A stretch of DNA of 64,000 nucleotides from a virus, in IMG/VR virus record IMGVR_UViG_3300021963_009993, positions 117,261 through 181,260 of that record; one strand, written 5' to 3'. Position numbers and translations under genes: made by a program. This document shows, piece by piece, positions 48,212-58,200 of the stretch. The notes under the pieces were generated by a model. It had not been told where the DNA came from. It saw only the letters and a program-made list of their open reading frames with translations, and did no database searches. Within the stretch, counting starts at the first letter, position 1; every line of letters begins with the position of its first letter.

Positions 48212-49230
48212 TACCACCCACCTGTTTCAACTGCTTCCAAACAAACTTTTTCATAATTTTCTACCATATTCTCATATGAAAATTGGGAAGCCCATTCTCT
48301 GCAATTTTCTGGCTTGATACTGGCAACAGCGTTTGATTTGACCAATTCATCTATTTCTTCTTTAGAAGTAACCAAGAATCCAGTTTCACCATGTTTAATG
48401 GTTTCTCGCATAGCTCCATTATCCCATGCTATAACTGGCATTCCACATAGTTGTGACTCAACTGGAGCTAGACCAAAAGGCTCTCTAAATTGTTGATTAG
48501 GATGTAATAAAGCTTTATTGCGATTAAACCATTCTACACATTCTGCTCTACTTTGTGGGCCAACATACCTCAAATTTGGATTCACATTACAAGCATTTTT
48601 TACTTCTGTAACTAATTGTGGTTCTCCAGTAAGAGTATCATCACCAACTAAATCCAAATTAACTCCGGTTGTAATTGCAACATTACAAGCTATGTGTGGG
48701 CCTTTTATTGTGCTAATTCTTGCAAGAAACAAATACCTATCATTTCTTTTCTTTTTTAAATTTTTATAAAAATCAACATCAACCCCGTTATAAACTGTTC
48801 TTGTTTCTAATTTCAAATGTTCTTTGCAAGCATCTCCTTGATCATTACTTATTGTAACAAAACAGGGCTTTTCAACAGGAGGAACTTCATTGTACATAGT
48901 GTGAATTGGAGCATGTAAAACACCTAGTACTGGGCATTTAATTACTCCTTGCATCTTTGCTACATATGACCACTTTTCCCAACTATGATCGATGATAACA
49001 TCAAATTCTTTTAGTTTTTCAACATAACCAAGATAAGCATATCTTTCTTTTTCTCCCAAAGTAGTTCCGTGCAACTCTGTTTCAGTTGTTGATTCTTTGG
49101 GAGCAATTAAGGTTACTTCATGTCCTTTTTTGTGAAGTCCATTAGCACATTGCCAGCTAATCATCTCTAAACCGGCATAACCATCTGGTGGACATTTAAT
49201 TACAGTTGTAGATATTACACAGATTTTCAT
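48211..49230 (-). CDS. GT4-like glycosyltransferase
   Basis: The N-terminus has ICVISTTVIKCPPDGYAGLEM, and the C-terminal domain REPFGLAPVESQLCGMPVIAW with E-x7-E. The segment RYLFLARISTIKGPHIA is typical of the GT4 donor domain. It resembles bacterial GT4 enzymes acting on lipopolysaccharide-like chains. Coupled on both sides by TAATG-type overlaps. Its donor may include the Galf made by the mutase at 27349, as inference. Confidence 0.87.
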   Translation of the reverse strand: MKICVISTTVIKCPPDGYAGLEMISWQCANGLHKKGHEVTLIAPKESTTETELHGTTLGEKERYAYLGYVEKLKEFDVIIDHSWEKWSYVAKMQGVIKCPVLGVLHAPIHTMYNEVPPVEKPCFVTISNDQGDACKEHLKLETRTVYNGVDVDFYKNLKKKRNDRYLFLARISTIKGPHIACNVAITTGVNLDLVGDDTLTGEPQLVTEVKNACNVNPNLRYVGPQSRAECVEWFNRNKALLHPNQQFREPFGLAPVESQLCGMPVIAWDNGAMRETIKHGETGFLVTSKEEIDELVKSNAVASIKPENCREWASQFSYENMVENYEKVCLEAVETGGW

Positions 49231-49883
49231 TAGATCACCGCCGGTTGATAAATATTTTCGCCACTTTCAGATAGACCCACATGTAGACACTTCACAGATG
49301 TGTCTACATAAATTTTAACACCTAAAGTTTTCTTGATATGCTTGCAAAATGCAAAATCTTCGCTGACTCTTTCTTTTGGGTCTAAGTCTGGTCTGTCACA
49401 TCTCCATTCAAACCATCTGCACTTTTCGCTTATTGGCGGGGTTGCAAGCAACAAATCTCTGTGAATCAACATGCAACCCGAACCAACCATATCCACTTCC
49501 ACTAATTCATTCTGTCTATATTCTGTTATCCATTTTGGCACACCATCTTCTTGCTCTTTGAGCATTACAGGATATAAAGGCAAGTTTCTCCTGTAGTAAA
49601 GACCACTCACTATAGGTAATTTATGATTCATCAATTTGAAAATTGCGTCATGTGGCAAAATCATGTCGTCATCTAAAAAGAATAACCATTCCCAATCAAG
49701 ATCTAAGAGTCTGTTGCATGCTGTGTTTCTTGCATGATCGAATGGCATTCCACTAAAAAAAGCAAATGTTCCGGGTATTTGCAAATTTCTAAAATTTGAT
49801 GCCCATTTGGTCGTAACCATTTCTCTGGTTAATATACAAGTAAGAACTCTGTTTTGTTTTATTATTTCCCATGATCCAGCCAT
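49230..49883 (-). CDS. GT-A fold glycosyltransferase (GT2-like)
   Basis: Contains WLFFLDDDMILP, a DxD-type metal site of GT-A enzymes, upstream ARNTACNRLL, and a later SEDFAFCKHI as the probable catalytic acidic segment. A product of 217 residues is short for the family but spans the core. The start is ATG 49883 with GGTGA upstream. It is the first gene of the glycosyltransferase set. Confidence 0.8.
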   Translation of the reverse strand: MAGSWEIIKQNRVLTCILTREMVTTKWASNFRNLQIPGTFAFFSGMPFDHARNTACNRLLDLDWEWLFFLDDDMILPHDAIFKLMNHKLPIVSGLYYRRNLPLYPVMLKEQEDGVPKWITEYRQNELVEVDMVGSGCMLIHRDLLLATPPISEKCRWFEWRCDRPDLDPKERVSEDFAFCKHIKKTLGVKIYVDTSVKCLHVGLSESGENIYQPAVI

Positions 49884-49943
49884 TTATTCACCATTTGTTG
49901 CTTGTTTTCAAAAATAAAATAGTAGATTTATTAAATTTTTAAC

Positions 49944-49949
49944 TATAAT
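49944..49949 (+). promoter_or_regulatory. TATAAT box 6 nt before 49956 start
   Basis: TTTTTAACTATAAT and then TATTTT before the ATG. No ribosome site is seen. Confidence 0.5.
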
Positions 49950-49955
49950 TATTTT

Positions 49956-51329
49956 ATGCTAAAGAAAATTTTAAACGATGATTGGAAATGGTGGACTTGG
50001 GTTTTTTGGAAAAACAGCGGTGGCAACAAAGATGCTGTTTTTCAAGTTCTTCTAAATCATGGATTTGATTTTGATTCAATAAGCAAAGAATTGAATTACA
50101 CACCTACAAATGATTTTATTCTTAACAGAAAATCAACACAGTTAAACTTAAACAAAGAACCGAATGTAATAATTGGAGATCTTTGTAAAAATTTTGCAGA
50201 CAATCCAAACTTTATCAGAATAGACTCAAATGATTTGGAAATTTATTATTCTCCAGCTGTTTTAACACAGGAAGAATGTGACAAAATAATATCAGAAGTA
50301 CAATTAAACGAAGAAGGAATAAAGTATCCAAATTTTGAAAATTTTGAAGCCATGAAGGTTGCTAATTCTAAAATAAACCAAGCTTGCAAAATTACAGACA
50401 AGGATCATATTGATTTTGAATTTATAAAAATACCCAAGGACACACCCAATAATTGCAAAAACGATTGGGAAATAAATGCAAAAAGAACATGGACAATTTT
50501 AATTTTTCTACATGACACAGAAAATCCATGTTATGGATTTCCTTTTTTGCCTAAGTATTTCAAAGGTGTTAAAGGTGGAATACTAATTTGGAACAATTAT
50601 TTAGCTGATGATACAGCGAATGGTTTTTCAGAAAACTGCGTTTATAAATCAGAAATTGAAAATTGGTTTTCAATCAAAAAACACTTTTCTTTTTACAAAC
50701 CAGAACCAGAAGTTATTCCTGAATTTAATCAAAAATTAATTAACAATCCGATGTGTAAAAAAATTGATACATCGAAGTTGGAAATTTATGAAGTCGAAGA
50801 TTTTATGTCTGAATCCGAGTGCAATGAATTTTTGGAAAATATGGCTGATAAATTGTTGCCATCAACTGTAACAAATCCAGAAGCTGAAAAATCTGTTAGA
50901 ACAAGTTCTACAGCATATCTTAAAAGAAATGAGTTTTTAGAAAAATTAGACAAAAAATTTCATGATTTCATCGATGTCCCACAAGGATTTTCAGAGGAAT
51001 TTCAGGGACAAAGATATTTGGTTGGACAAGAATTCAAACAGCATAATGATTGGTTTGATGAAAATTCAACATACAATAAAGTTCATTTAAATATGGGACA
51101 AAGAACTTGGACTTTTATGGTTTATCTTAATGATGTTGAAGAAGGTGGAGAAACTGAATTTACAAAACTAAAATTATCAATCAAACCAAAGAAGGGTAAA
51201 GCTGTCATATGGCAAAACCTTTACGCTGACGGTCGTGGCAATCCATTTTCTGAACATGCTGGCAAACCTGTAATTAAGGGTGAAAAAAACATTGTTACTA
51301 AATGGTTTAGACAACGAAGTAGCACATAA
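49956..51329 (+). CDS. Prolyl-4-hydroxylase-like 2OG-Fe(II) oxygenase with duplicated domain
   Basis: The C-terminal half (about 265-457) is a P4H-type dioxygenase. RYLVGQEFKQHNDWFDEN carries the HxD iron site, and FSEHAGKPVIKGEKNIVTKW gives the distal His and the 2-oxoglutarate Lys. The N-terminal half (about 85-255) repeats the same plan: DLEIYYSPAVLTQEEC matches KLEIYEVEDFMSESEC, and RTWTILIFL matches RTWTFMVYL. Its SENC replaces SEHA, so the distal His is lost and this copy is probably not catalytic. Such enzymes hydroxylate prolines in collagen-like or extensin-like repeats. The gene converges on a gene encoding SPPP repeats. Confidence 0.85.
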   Translation: MLKKILNDDWKWWTWVFWKNSGGNKDAVFQVLLNHGFDFDSISKELNYTPTNDFILNRKSTQLNLNKEPNVIIGDLCKNFADNPNFIRIDSNDLEIYYSPAVLTQEECDKIISEVQLNEEGIKYPNFENFEAMKVANSKINQACKITDKDHIDFEFIKIPKDTPNNCKNDWEINAKRTWTILIFLHDTENPCYGFPFLPKYFKGVKGGILIWNNYLADDTANGFSENCVYKSEIENWFSIKKHFSFYKPEPEVIPEFNQKLINNPMCKKIDTSKLEIYEVEDFMSESECNEFLENMADKLLPSTVTNPEAEKSVRTSSTAYLKRNEFLEKLDKKFHDFIDVPQGFSEEFQGQRYLVGQEFKQHNDWFDENSTYNKVHLNMGQRTWTFMVYLNDVEEGGETEFTKLKLSIKPKKGKAVIWQNLYADGRGNPFSEHAGKPVIKGEKNIVTKWFRQRSST

Positions 51330-51331
51330 AA

Positions 51332-52294
51332 TCAAACAAGATTGTTTTCCTTTATGTATTTGGCAATTTCATCGTTTGCAAAACTATCTGTAACTTGTGA
51401 ATTCTTTACAGGAATATCCATAAAGAATTTCAAAACTTTCTTTATGGATTTTTTGTTCTTTATAAACTTGGCAAAATTTTCACCATTTTTAACATAAAGT
51501 TTCTGTAACCAAATCGGCCCTGTGCTAAACATCCATTCACGGAATTTAATCCAATCTCTGTTATCCACTCCGTATACTTCTCTAGCAACCCAACATGGTG
51601 TTGGTGGTGGACTTGGTGAAGGAGATGGTGAAGGTGGTGGACTTGGTGAAGGAGATGGTGAAGGTGGTGGACTTGGCGGTGGTGAAGGTGGAGGTGAAGG
51701 TGGTGTTGGTGGTGGACTCGGCGGTGGTGAAGGTGGTGCTGCCGTTGTGCTACTAGTTGTAGAAGTGGTTGTAGTAGTTGTTGTTGTTGTTGTAGTTGTT
51801 GTTGTCATTGTAGAAGCATTTTCAATATTTGATCCTGAATATGTATAGGTGCCACCATCTGCATAAACATAGGATGAATCTACAGCCGATGGTATTATGT
51901 TATCTGTAATTGTTAGTTCTACTGTATCTGTGCTATAGACTGTTCCTGTTATAGAATAATCTGCTGTCATATCTGTAGAACTGTATGAACTTAAAGATAT
52001 TGTTCTGGAAACAGTATTTACTTTAAATGTAAGCCCTGCTGCTGCCTGAGCCATAACATAATCATCAAAAGAAAAACCTGCTGGTATATTTACTGGCTGT
52101 GTAAAACCTACTTGCAATACAGTTCCAGCTGAAGTAATCTTGGGTTTTGGTCTAGGAGGTGGAGCATAAGGATTAGTTACAGGTTTAGTTGCTGTACCGG
52201 GATAAATTACGACTGGCAAGCCATTACCACCGCCAGCACAAGTGCCAACACCACCATTTGGTCTTCGTTTGCATCTTCTTGTAATTCCAGCCAT
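51332..52294 (-). CDS. Virion protein with poly-Thr and SPPP tracts
   Basis: Start ATG 52294 overlaps the fibre stop (TAATG). Residues 55-155 form a beta domain. Residues 163-185 are nearly all Thr, then SPPP-type repeats run to 235, as in plant or algal hydroxyproline-rich proteins. The C-terminal 85 residues are basic and helical (FIKNKKSIKKVLKFFMD). The neighbour on the other strand is a prolyl hydroxylase. The Thr and hydroxyproline residues are classic O-glycosylation points, and several glycosyltransferases lie near. Position after the fibre gene suggests a fibre-associated or collar protein. Confidence 0.75.
   Translation of the reverse strand: MAGITRRCKRRPNGGVGTCAGGGNGLPVVIYPGTATKPVTNPYAPPPRPKPKITSAGTVLQVGFTQPVNIPAGFSFDDYVMAQAAAGLTFKVNTVSRTISLSSYSSTDMTADYSITGTVYSTDTVELTITDNIIPSAVDSSYVYADGGTYTYSGSNIENASTMTTTTTTTTTTTTTTSTTSSTTAAPPSPPPSPPPTPPSPPPSPPPSPPPSPSPSPSPPPSPSPSPSPPPTPCWVAREVYGVDNRDWIKFREWMFSTGPIWLQKLYVKNGENFAKFIKNKKSIKKVLKFFMDIPVKNSQVTDSFANDEIAKYIKENNLV
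51590..51736 (-). repeat. SPPP/SP tandem repeat DNA
   Basis: Short GGTGG(A/T)-type units on the plus strand (AGGCGG/TGGAGG-like) encode SPPP and SPSP. The poly-Thr tract follows at 51740-51808 as a (GTT/TGT)n-like stretch. Confidence 0.8.
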
Positions 52295-55200
52295 TATGCC
52301 ACTCTCCATCCAGCAGAAGCAGAACCATTATTTGTTGAATCGTAAATTAATTCAGCATAATCATTCGGACCTAAAATTATATCTGTTCCTTGTATATTGA
52401 AAAATTTATTGCCTGCACTAGATGAAGCAGAATTATGGGTGAGTGTAATATTTGCTGTTCCAACATTATACAATTTTATAATTTCCCCATCAGAACCAGC
52501 TGTTATACCTGTAATTGATGAAGCGGTAGTGCAATTTACACGCAAGAAAGATCCTCCTCCGGGTGCCCAGTTATTCTGGCTAGCCGTGAGATTTACAGTA
52601 GTTGATGTAAATCTAACTCTTGAGCTAAATTGACCAGTAGTTCCAAAGACAGTACCACCAGACATATTTGTTGCCGTTGTTGCTGTAGTAGCATTACCAG
52701 CTAAAGCACCTGTAAGATTCGTTGCTGTTATTGCGGTTAGTCCAGATATAATAGAAGCTGTTGCACCAAGACTTACTGATGTAGAACCGATTGTTACTGA
52801 ACTGTTTGTAAGGCTTGCGTTTGCGATACTACCAGCAAGGATATGAGGGCTACCAATGACATTGGCACCGATTTGTCCAGAAAGAATACTGGCAGCAGCA
52901 TGATGATTAGTACCAACAGAGCCAGAAGCAATAAGACCACTAACAACACCAGCATTAGGTATGCTAAAAGTAACATTACCAGTACCGGCACTAACACTAA
53001 TGCCAGTACCAGCAGTAGCTTGTGTAACACCAGCGTTAGTAAGAGTAACACTTGAACCAAGAGATACTGCACCACCACCAGCAAGACCAGTACCAGCTGT
53101 TACTGTTACAGAAGAGTTTGCAAGTTTAGTGTTTGAAATAGTTGAGTTAGTAATATTAGCATCGTTAACAGCACTAGCACCAAGCATACCACTAGTAATG
53201 TTGCCACTAGTGATACTCCAAGTTTGAGCAGCAGAGCCATTGAAAGATGAACCAGTTAAACCAGCACCAGCACTATGACTATTAGTTGTATTTGCTGTTA
53301 TTGTAATATCAGCAGATCCATTGAAACTTGTGCCATTAATGTTTTTTGCGGTTTGAAGTGTAGTTGCAGTACTAGCATTGCCAGTTAAAGCACCAGTAAA
53401 TGTAGTAGCAGCAACACTAGTTAAGCCAGCCAAGGTTGTAGCAGTTGAACCTAAACTTACTGATGTAGAACCAATAGTTACTGAAGAGTTGGCAAGATTA
53501 GCGTTTGCGATAGTACTTGCAGCTATTTTGGCACCAGTAATCTGACCAGAAGCTATGTTTCCAGTAACGATAGCATTGTCACCAAGATCACCAGAGACAA
53601 CAGCACCTGAAGCTAATTGAGTTCCAGTAATACTACCACTAGCAATACTAAAAGTAACATTGCCAGTACCAGCACTAACACTAATGCCAGTACCAGCGGT
53701 AGCTTGAGTGACACCAGTATTTGTAAAAGTAACACTACCAGTACCAGCACTAACACTAATGCCAGTACCAGCGGTAGCTTGAGTAACACCTGCATTAGTA
53801 AGAGTAACGCTTGAACCAAGAGATACTGCACCACCACCAGTAAGACCAGTACCAGCTGTTACTGTTACAGAAGAGTTTGCAAGATTTGTATTCGCAATAG
53901 TACTTGCAGCTATATGGCTTCCTCCTATTTGACCAGAAGCAATATTGCCACTTGTTACTGCGTTGTTTCCAATGTTTCCACTAACAATTGTTCCGCTAGA
54001 TAAAGTTGGAGAAGATATGTTTGTTGAAGAAGCATTACCACCAGCTGTTATGTCTAAGTAAAATCCTCTTGCCAAACCACCTTGTTCAAAAAATCTTAAT
54101 TTGTTTTGATAAACATCGATTACTACACCAGTTCCAGATATTGTAGTGTTTGTAACAGGTTTTGCAAGTTGTATTTCACCACCTTCATCACCAACAGAAT
54201 TTGTAGACTTAATATATGTTGCAGATAAATTAGTTCCATCCCATGTTAAATTTGATGTTGAACCAAATGAATTTCCATTATTAAATTGAATTTGACCAGA
54301 AGAACCGTTTGGAATCGCACTTGCAAGTACACCACTTGCCAAATGATTTAAACCTATTTGACCAGAAGCAATACTTCCACTTATTACAGCACTAGCACCA
54401 AGCATGCCACTAGTAATGTTACCACTAGTGATACTCCAAGTTTGAGCAGAAGATCCGTTGAATGAAGATCCGGTAATACCAGCACCAGCACTATGAATAT
54501 TAGTTGTGTTTGCTGTTATTGTAATATCAGCAGATCCATTGAAACTTGTACCGTTGATACTTCTTGCTGTTTGAAGTGTAGTTGCAGTACTAGCATTGCC
54601 AGTTAAAGCACCAGTAAATGTAGTAGCAGCAACACTAGTTAAGCCAGCCAAGGTTGTAGCAGTTGAACCTAGGCTTACTGATGTAGAACCGATTGTTACT
54701 GAACTGTTTGTAAGGCTTGCGTTTGCGATACTACCAGCAAGTATATGAGGACTACCAATGACATTAGCACCGATTTGTCCAGAAAGAATACTGGAAGCAG
54801 CATGATGATTAGTACCAACAGAGCCAGAAGCAATAAGACCACTAACAACACCAGCATTAGGTATGCTAAAAGTAACATTTCCAGTACCGGCACTAACACT
54901 AATGCCAGTACCAGCAGTAGCTTGTGTAACACCAGCGTTAGTAAGAGTAACGCTTGAACCGAGAGATACTGCACCACCACCAGTAAGACCAGTACCAGCT
55001 GTTACTGTTACAGAAGAGTTTGCAAGTTTAGCGTTTGAAATAGTTGAGTTAGTAATATTAGCATCATTGACAGCACTAGCACCAAGCATCCCACTAGTAA
55101 TGTTGCCACTAGTGATACTCCAAGTTTGAGCAGCAGAGCCATTGAAAGATGAACCAGTTAAACCAGCACCAGCACTATGGCTATTAGTTGTGTTTGCTGT

Positions 55201-58200
55201 TATTGTAATATCAGCAGATCCATTAAAACTTGTACCGTTGATACTTCTTGCGGTTTGAAGTGTAGTTGCAGTACTAGCATTACCAGTTAAAGCACCAGTA
55301 AATGTAGTAGCAGCAACACTAGTTAAGCCAGCCAAGGTTGTAGCAGTTGAACCTAGGCTTACTGATGTAGAACCGATTGTTACTGAACTATTGGCAAGGT
55401 TAGCGTTTGCAATAGTACTTGCAGCTATTTTGGCACCAGTAACTTGACCGGAAGCGATGGCATTTGTTGAAACGCTATTATCACCTAACAGTCCACTAAC
55501 GATGGCACCAGAACCAACAGCAATAGTGACAGCACCAGAGCCATTATAAGACCCACCAGTAAGACCAGTACCAATTGTTAATGCTGCATTATTGTAAGAA
55601 GCACCTAGTGCAGTACTGGCACCATTAATTGTTACTGTAGAGTTTGCAAGGCTTGCGTTTGCGATACTACCAGCAAGTATATGAGGACTACCGATGACAT
55701 TGGCACCGATTTGTCCAGAAAGAATACTGGCAGCAGCATGATGATTAGTACCAACAGAGCCAGAAGCAATTTTACCACTAGTTACAGCATTGTCAGCAAC
55801 ATCAGCATTTATAACGGCCCCGGAAGCTATGTGTTCAGCCGTAATACTTCCACTAGCAATCTTGACACCAGTAACCTGACCAGAGGCGATGGCGTTCGTT
55901 GAAACGCTATTGTCACCTAAAAGTCCACTAACGATAGCACCAGAACCAACAGCAATAGTGATAGCACCAGAACCATTGTAAGAACCACCAGTAAGGCCAG
56001 TACCAATAGTTAATGCTGCGTTGTTATAAGATGCACCTAGTGCAGTACTTGCACCATTGATTGTTACTGAAGAGTTTACAAGATTTGCATTAGCAATAGT
56101 ACTTGCAGCTATTTTGGCACCAGTAACTTGACCGGAAGCGATGCTGCCTGTAACTACAGCATTGTCACCAAGATCACCAGAGACAACAGCACCTGAAGCT
56201 AATTGGGTTCCAGTAATACTTCCACTAGCTATACTAAAAGTAACATTTCCAGTACCGGCACTAACATTAATGCCAGTACCAGCAGTAGCTTGAGTAACAC
56301 CAGTATTTGTTAGTGTTACTCCACCAGTAGTTGCAGTTGCACTAATTCCAGTACTACCACTTATACTTGTAACACCAGCGTTAGTAAGAGTAACGCTTGA
56401 ACCGAGAGATACTGCACCACCACCAGTAAGACCAGTACCAGCTGTTACTGTTACAGAAGAGTTTGCAAGTTTAGCGTTTGAAATAGTTGAGTTAGTAATA
56501 TTAGCATCATTGACAGCACTAGCACCAAGCATCCCACTAGTAATGTTGCCACTAGTGATACTCCAAGTTTGAGCAGCAGAGCCATTGAAAGATGAACCAG
56601 TTAAACCAGCACCAGCACTATGGCTATTAGTTGTGTTTGCTGTTATTGTAATATCAGCAGATCCATTAAAACTTGTACCATTGATGCTTCTTGCAGTTTG
56701 AAGTGTAGTTGCAGTACTAGCATTACCAGTTAAAGCACCAGTAAATGTAGTAGCAGCAACACTAGTTAAGCCAGCCAAGGTTGTAGCAGTTGAACCTAGG
56801 CTTACTGATGTGGAGCCAATCGTTACCGAAGAATTGGCAAGGTTAGCGTTTGCAATAGTACTTGCAGCTATTTTGGCACCAGTAACTTGACCGGAAGCGA
56901 TGGCATTTGTTGAAACGCTATTATCACCTAGCAGTCCACTAACGATGGCACCAGAACCGATGGCAATAGTGACAGCACCAGAACCATTGTAAGACCCGCC
57001 AGTTAATCCAGTACCGATTGTTAATGCTGCATTGTTATAAGAAGCACCTAGTGCAGTACTTGCACCATTAATTGTTACTGAACTATTGGCAAGGTTTGCA
57101 TTTGCAACACTACTTGCAGCTATATGGTTTCCTCCTATTTGACCAGAAGCAATGTTGCCACTTGTTACAGAAGAATTTGCCAAAAATGAATTTATTATAG
57201 ATCCACTACCAATATTAATTGTTGTATTATTTGCACCATTAAATGAACCGGCTGCAAATCCAGAGCCAAATGTAAGCGTACCAGAAATTGTTGCACTTAC
57301 TGAACCAGAACCACCTAATGATATTGAATTTCCATTAATCATAATAGAACTATTTTGTAAATTCGCATTTGTAATTGCTGAAGCAGCAATATGACTTGTG
57401 CCAATTTGGCCAGAAGCAATATTCCCACTCATGATAGAACTTGCTGCTATATTTCCGCTAGATACAGAACCAGATCCCAAACTACCAGCAGGTATTGGAG
57501 TTGTTGTTGTTGCTGGAGGAGAGGTTGTGGGTGTTTGATAAATAGTGTATGCTGTTAAACTATAATTTATAAAATTTGAAGTATTATACCAAGACATATG
57601 TTCAAAAATTGATGTGGGACTTGATAATCCAGCATTTGTGACAGCCTCAACAGTAAAAGATTCGGTGTTTATTATCGTTATTGTGTTATCACCTATATTA
57701 TTTGGTGTGAAAATACTCACATCAAAATCAACATTTGCTTTGGTGCTGTTTGTCCATGTTGTTCTAGGATAACCAACAATATCATATTCATTTCCAGATT
57801 CTAATAGTTTAAACCTTAATGTTACTGAAGTTTTTGTTGTTCCACTAAACTGTTTGAGTTTTAACGATAGGGTTTTCAACGAACCCATAGAACTATTGGC
57901 AGTTCTGAAAACAAAACCTTGATAAGTCGCAAGACTTACAGAAGAAATATCTGCAACTTCAAGGCAATTTAATACTAAAGGATTGTTTACAGCTAAAGCT
58001 TGAGTTACTGTTGTTGCGCTAGTAACAGCCATATTACCACTAGATAAAGCTTGCTTGGCATAACTATCAGCATTTGTTACATTTAAATATAAATTTGTTA
58101 AATTAGAAAAAGATAAATTTTGTTGTAATCCACTTGAGTCTGTTACCGGATATGGCGACAATCCAAATTGCGCTCTATCTTTTGATAAAGAATATGTACT

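Noticed and set aside
51522-51848. Plus-strand frame with Gly/Glu/Val repeats (GGGLGEGDGEGG type)
   Set aside because: It is the antisense of the SPPP and poly-Thr coding repeats; it has no ribosome site, and the minus-strand frame fits the fibre operon.
52400-57400. Regularly repeated DNA that could be taken for a CRISPR array
   Set aside because: Repeats are long, in one open reading frame, and of varied spacing; this is fibre-gene repetition.
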